Shown: positions 13,184-14,900 of the stretch, in pieces
Layout: each line of letters starts with the position of its first letter
Numbering within the stretch: position 1 is the stretch's first letter
NCBI GenBank assembly: GCA_964637705.1
Contig: CAZWVM010000084.1
Location: 1 to 14,900, forward strand
Length of the DNA stretch: 14,900 nucleotides
Direction: 5' to 3'
Source: CAZWVM01 sp964637705
GTDB taxonomy: Bacteria > UBA8481
The notes under the pieces: model-generated
The model's input: the letters and a program-made list of their open reading frames with translations, nothing else
Database searches by the model: none
Told to the model about the DNA's origin: nothing
Program-made: the position numbers and the translations under genes

Positions 13184-14764
13184 ATGAGGATCGTTCACAA
13201 CGAGATCTCGACCTTCGCTCTGCGGCAGATCAAGTCCGCCGAACCCGACCAGGTCCGCAACCGTGAGAAGCTCGCATCGGCGAACCGGATCAACCATGCC
13301 GGGGACGATGCCGCGGGCCTGGCGGTCTCCGATCGCCTCGCCGCTCGCTTCAACGGCCAGCTCCAGGCGAAGAAGAACCTCCAGGACGCCTACGCCCTCG
13401 CCCAGATCGCCGAGGAATCCTACGGATCCGCCAATGAGATGGTGCAGCGCATGCGGCGCCTGGCGGTCCAGGCCTCCAACGACACCCTGACCGACGACGA
13501 CCGGGCGCTCCTGCAGAAGGAGGTCGACCGGCTGATCGAGGAGATCGACCGCGAGGGGAACACGGCGCAGTACAACACGAAGAAGATGCTGCAGGGATCG
13601 ACCTGCGGGACGATCCCGGCGTCGGCCACCTGGTCCTCTCTCGGAGCTGCCTGGGCGCAGATCCAGAGCGCGGTCACCAATCTCGAGGACGGCGACCAGT
13701 CGGTCACGTTCACGTTCAGCTTCATGCTCGACGGCGTGACGACGGACGCGGGCAACACCACGACGCTCCAGGACCAGCTGGACGGCAGCGTCTCGCGGGA
13801 CCGGTTCAAGCAGGAGACGAGGGAGGCTTTCGCGGAGTGGGAGGCGATATTCGAGTCGGTCTTCAACACCGCCAACGGCTACGGCGGAAACCTCCAGCTC
13901 AACTTCGTCGACCTCGGCGACGAAAAGCCGGGCGCGCCGGGAAGCTCGAACCCAACCCCGCCCTATACGCTCCCGGGCGACTTCAACGTCGGTGATTTTC
14001 GCGTCGGGATGCACCCGATCGACGGGCTGGGCGCCGTGCTGGCGCACGGATTTGCGCCGGGCGGCACGCCCCAGGCCGTCGGCAACGTCGGCGCGGACAC
14101 CCACTTCGATTCGGGAGACGACTGGCGCCGCGACGACGAACCGTCCGGGAACGACCCCAATTCCTTCAGCGTAAAATACGTCATCGCCCACGAGATCGGG
14201 CACAACCTGGGGCTCGGACACGACACCAACGCGAGCGCGCTCATGTTCAACGCCGTGGCGTCGACGACGAGTTTCGCCTCCCAGTTCCCGAACGGCCTCG
14301 ACGCCTCCGACCCCGACAAGGCCGCGGTCCTGGGCGTCTACGGCGGGGGCGGGACCGTCATGGCGCGGGACACCTACCGGTTTCACGCCGGGGCGGACAA
14401 GAACGAGACGATCGACGTGAGCTTTTCCGCTCTCAACGCCTCCGTTCTCGGCATCTCGGCCCTGAAGATCCGCTCCCGCGAGGAGGCCGAGCGGGCGATC
14501 TCCGTCCTCGACCAGGCCGTGAACCGGATCAACGGCGAGCGGGCGCGGATCGGAGCGGTCCAGAACCGGATCCGGGACGCCGAGGCCTTCAACGACGTGG
14601 CGAAAGGGGACACGGCGGCGGCGAACCAGAGGATCCGCGAGACGGATTTCGCCGAGGAAGTGACGGTGCGGTCGAAGGAGGAGATCCTGGCCCAGTCGCG
14701 TCTCTCGGCTCTCAGCCAGGCGAACCTGCAACCGCAGAGCGTGCTCTCGCTGCTGGGAGGGTGA
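13184..14764 (+). CDS. Flagellin with an inserted matrixin-type zinc metalloprotease (flagellinolysin-like)
   Basis: The 526-residue protein has standard flagellin ends. Residues 1-138 carry NREKLASANRINHAGDDAAGLAVSD, VQRMRRLAVQASNDT and EEIDREGNTAQYNTKKMLQG. Residues 395-526 carry SREEAERAISVLDQAVNRIN, IGAVQNRI, RIRETDFAEE and LSQANLQPQSVLSLL. Between them, instead of variable D2/D3 domains, is a matrixin-like protease: REAFAEWEAIF, DFRVGMHPIDGLGAVLAHGFAPGG (split here as seen at 271-294), THFDSGDDW, and HEIGHNLGLGH with zinc ligands His336, His340, His346 and catalytic Glu337. Met354 in SALM is the Met-turn, and GVYGGG closes the domain. The filament should display the protease on its surface. 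The ATG at 13184 gives the canonical flagellin start; an ATG at 13094 would add 30 unrelated residues and falls on the transcription start. Cys141 is the only cysteine. Confidence 0.95.
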   Translation: MRIVHNEISTFALRQIKSAEPDQVRNREKLASANRINHAGDDAAGLAVSDRLAARFNGQLQAKKNLQDAYALAQIAEESYGSANEMVQRMRRLAVQASNDTLTDDDRALLQKEVDRLIEEIDREGNTAQYNTKKMLQGSTCGTIPASATWSSLGAAWAQIQSAVTNLEDGDQSVTFTFSFMLDGVTTDAGNTTTLQDQLDGSVSRDRFKQETREAFAEWEAIFESVFNTANGYGGNLQLNFVDLGDEKPGAPGSSNPTPPYTLPGDFNVGDFRVGMHPIDGLGAVLAHGFAPGGTPQAVGNVGADTHFDSGDDWRRDDEPSGNDPNSFSVKYVIAHEIGHNLGLGHDTNASALMFNAVASTTSFASQFPNGLDASDPDKAAVLGVYGGGGTVMARDTYRFHAGADKNETIDVSFSALNASVLGISALKIRSREEAERAISVLDQAVNRINGERARIGAVQNRIRDAEAFNDVAKGDTAAANQRIRETDFAEEVTVRSKEEILAQSRLSALSQANLQPQSVLSLLGG

Positions 14765-14773
14765 TCCCGTCTT

Positions 14774-14790
14774 CCCGGGGGCTTCCCGGG
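14774..14790. terminator. Possible bidirectional hairpin between convergent genes
   Basis: Two CCCGGG blocks (14774-14779 and 14785-14790) can pair across the loop GGCTT in the 26-nt gap between the flagellin stop and the convergent SdhB-like stop. There is no T-run, so it is only a weak terminator candidate. Confidence 0.25.
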
Positions 14791-14900
14791 TCAGAATCCC
14801 CCGCTTGACTCCTTCTCGGGTTCCTCGCTGACCGCGGCGAAGAGATAGTCGCGGTTCATCCGCGCGATGAAGTCGATCGGGATTTCCTTCGGGCACGCCG
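14791..14900 (-). CDS. sdhB: Succinate dehydrogenase/fumarate reductase iron-sulfur subunit, C-terminus only
   Basis: Only the last 35 codons lie in the window. They read ACPKEIPIDFIARMNRDYL, then a short acidic and serine-rich tail ending SSGGF. ACPKEI is the end of the cysteine-rich motif that holds the second iron-sulfur clusters in SdhB/FrdB, and IARMNRDYL is common at the end of the non-classical (Bacillus/acidobacterial-like) type. The complete protein would carry electrons between the flavoprotein subunit and quinone. The call relies on this short segment, so symbol and exact family are provisional. Confidence 0.72.
   Translation of the reverse strand, partial: ACPKEIPIDFIARMNRDYLFAAVSEEPEKESSGGF

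Noticed and set aside
11162..14896. Very long open frame (about 1244 codons) on the minus strand across the kinase and flagellin
   Set aside because: It is antisense to two unmistakable genes and reads as low-complexity Arg/Gly/Asp-rich protein, an artefact of high GC with few stops.

Overview
The window is uniformly GC-rich DNA from a flagellated, two-membrane (diderm) aerobe or microaerobe. It encodes a lipoprotein with a lipobox, a periplasm-facing exporter module, a flagellin, and the C-terminus of a succinate dehydrogenase/fumarate reductase iron-sulfur subunit. Gene content and the TGCGGAAT/TGCGGATT repeat suggest one of the uncultured soil or sediment phyla (Acidobacteriota-like), but nothing here fixes the phylum.

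Layout. (1) 1-1073, minus strand: an ECF sigma factor overlapping the start of a Cys/His-rich probable anti-sigma factor (cut by the window edge), a repeat cluster at 702-813, and a 69-residue unknown protein ended by a strong intrinsic terminator. (2) 1269-7063, plus strand: seven genes packed with overlaps or gaps of at most 5 nt: cydA, cydB, a TPR lipoprotein, a two-helix membrane protein, an ABC ATPase, an FtsX/MacB-type permease and a DUF3299-like protein. This couples cytochrome bd oxidase to a Lol/Mac-type mechanotransmission ABC module. (3) 7093-8292: a possible 33-residue membrane peptide (minus) and a DNA-methyltransferase homologue (plus) whose catalytic and cofactor motifs are altered. 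(4) 8368-10084, minus strand: a LacI-family sensor domain with no DNA-binding domain, starting just behind a good sigma-70 promoter, followed by an alpha/beta hydrolase. (5) 10201-13063, plus strand: a DUF4032 protein with a kinase-like N-terminus and a Ser/Thr protein kinase with six predicted membrane helices. (6) 13061-14764, plus strand: a flagellin whose variable region is replaced by a matrixin-type zinc protease. (7) 14791-14900, minus strand: the end of an SdhB/FrdB-like gene.

The most striking locus is the protease-flagellin. Its conserved flagellin ends (about residues 1-138 and 395-526) flank a domain with HEIGHNLGLGH, a downstream Met-turn and MMP-like LAHGFAPGG and THFD motifs. 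Upstream lies a perfect sigma-28 -10 element (GCCGATAA) with correctly spaced -35, overlapping the kinase stop codon. The roughly 90-nt leader holds a 9-bp hairpin with GGA in its loop and a near-consensus CsrA site (AGACAAGGATGT) over the ribosome binding site. The single cysteine of the protein sits at the flagellin/protease junction. Together these predict a proteolytic flagellar filament under sigma-28 and CsrA control.

Second in interest are the cytochrome bd operon with its exporter module, the apparently inactivated methyltransferase and the LacI-like protein without a helix-turn-helix.
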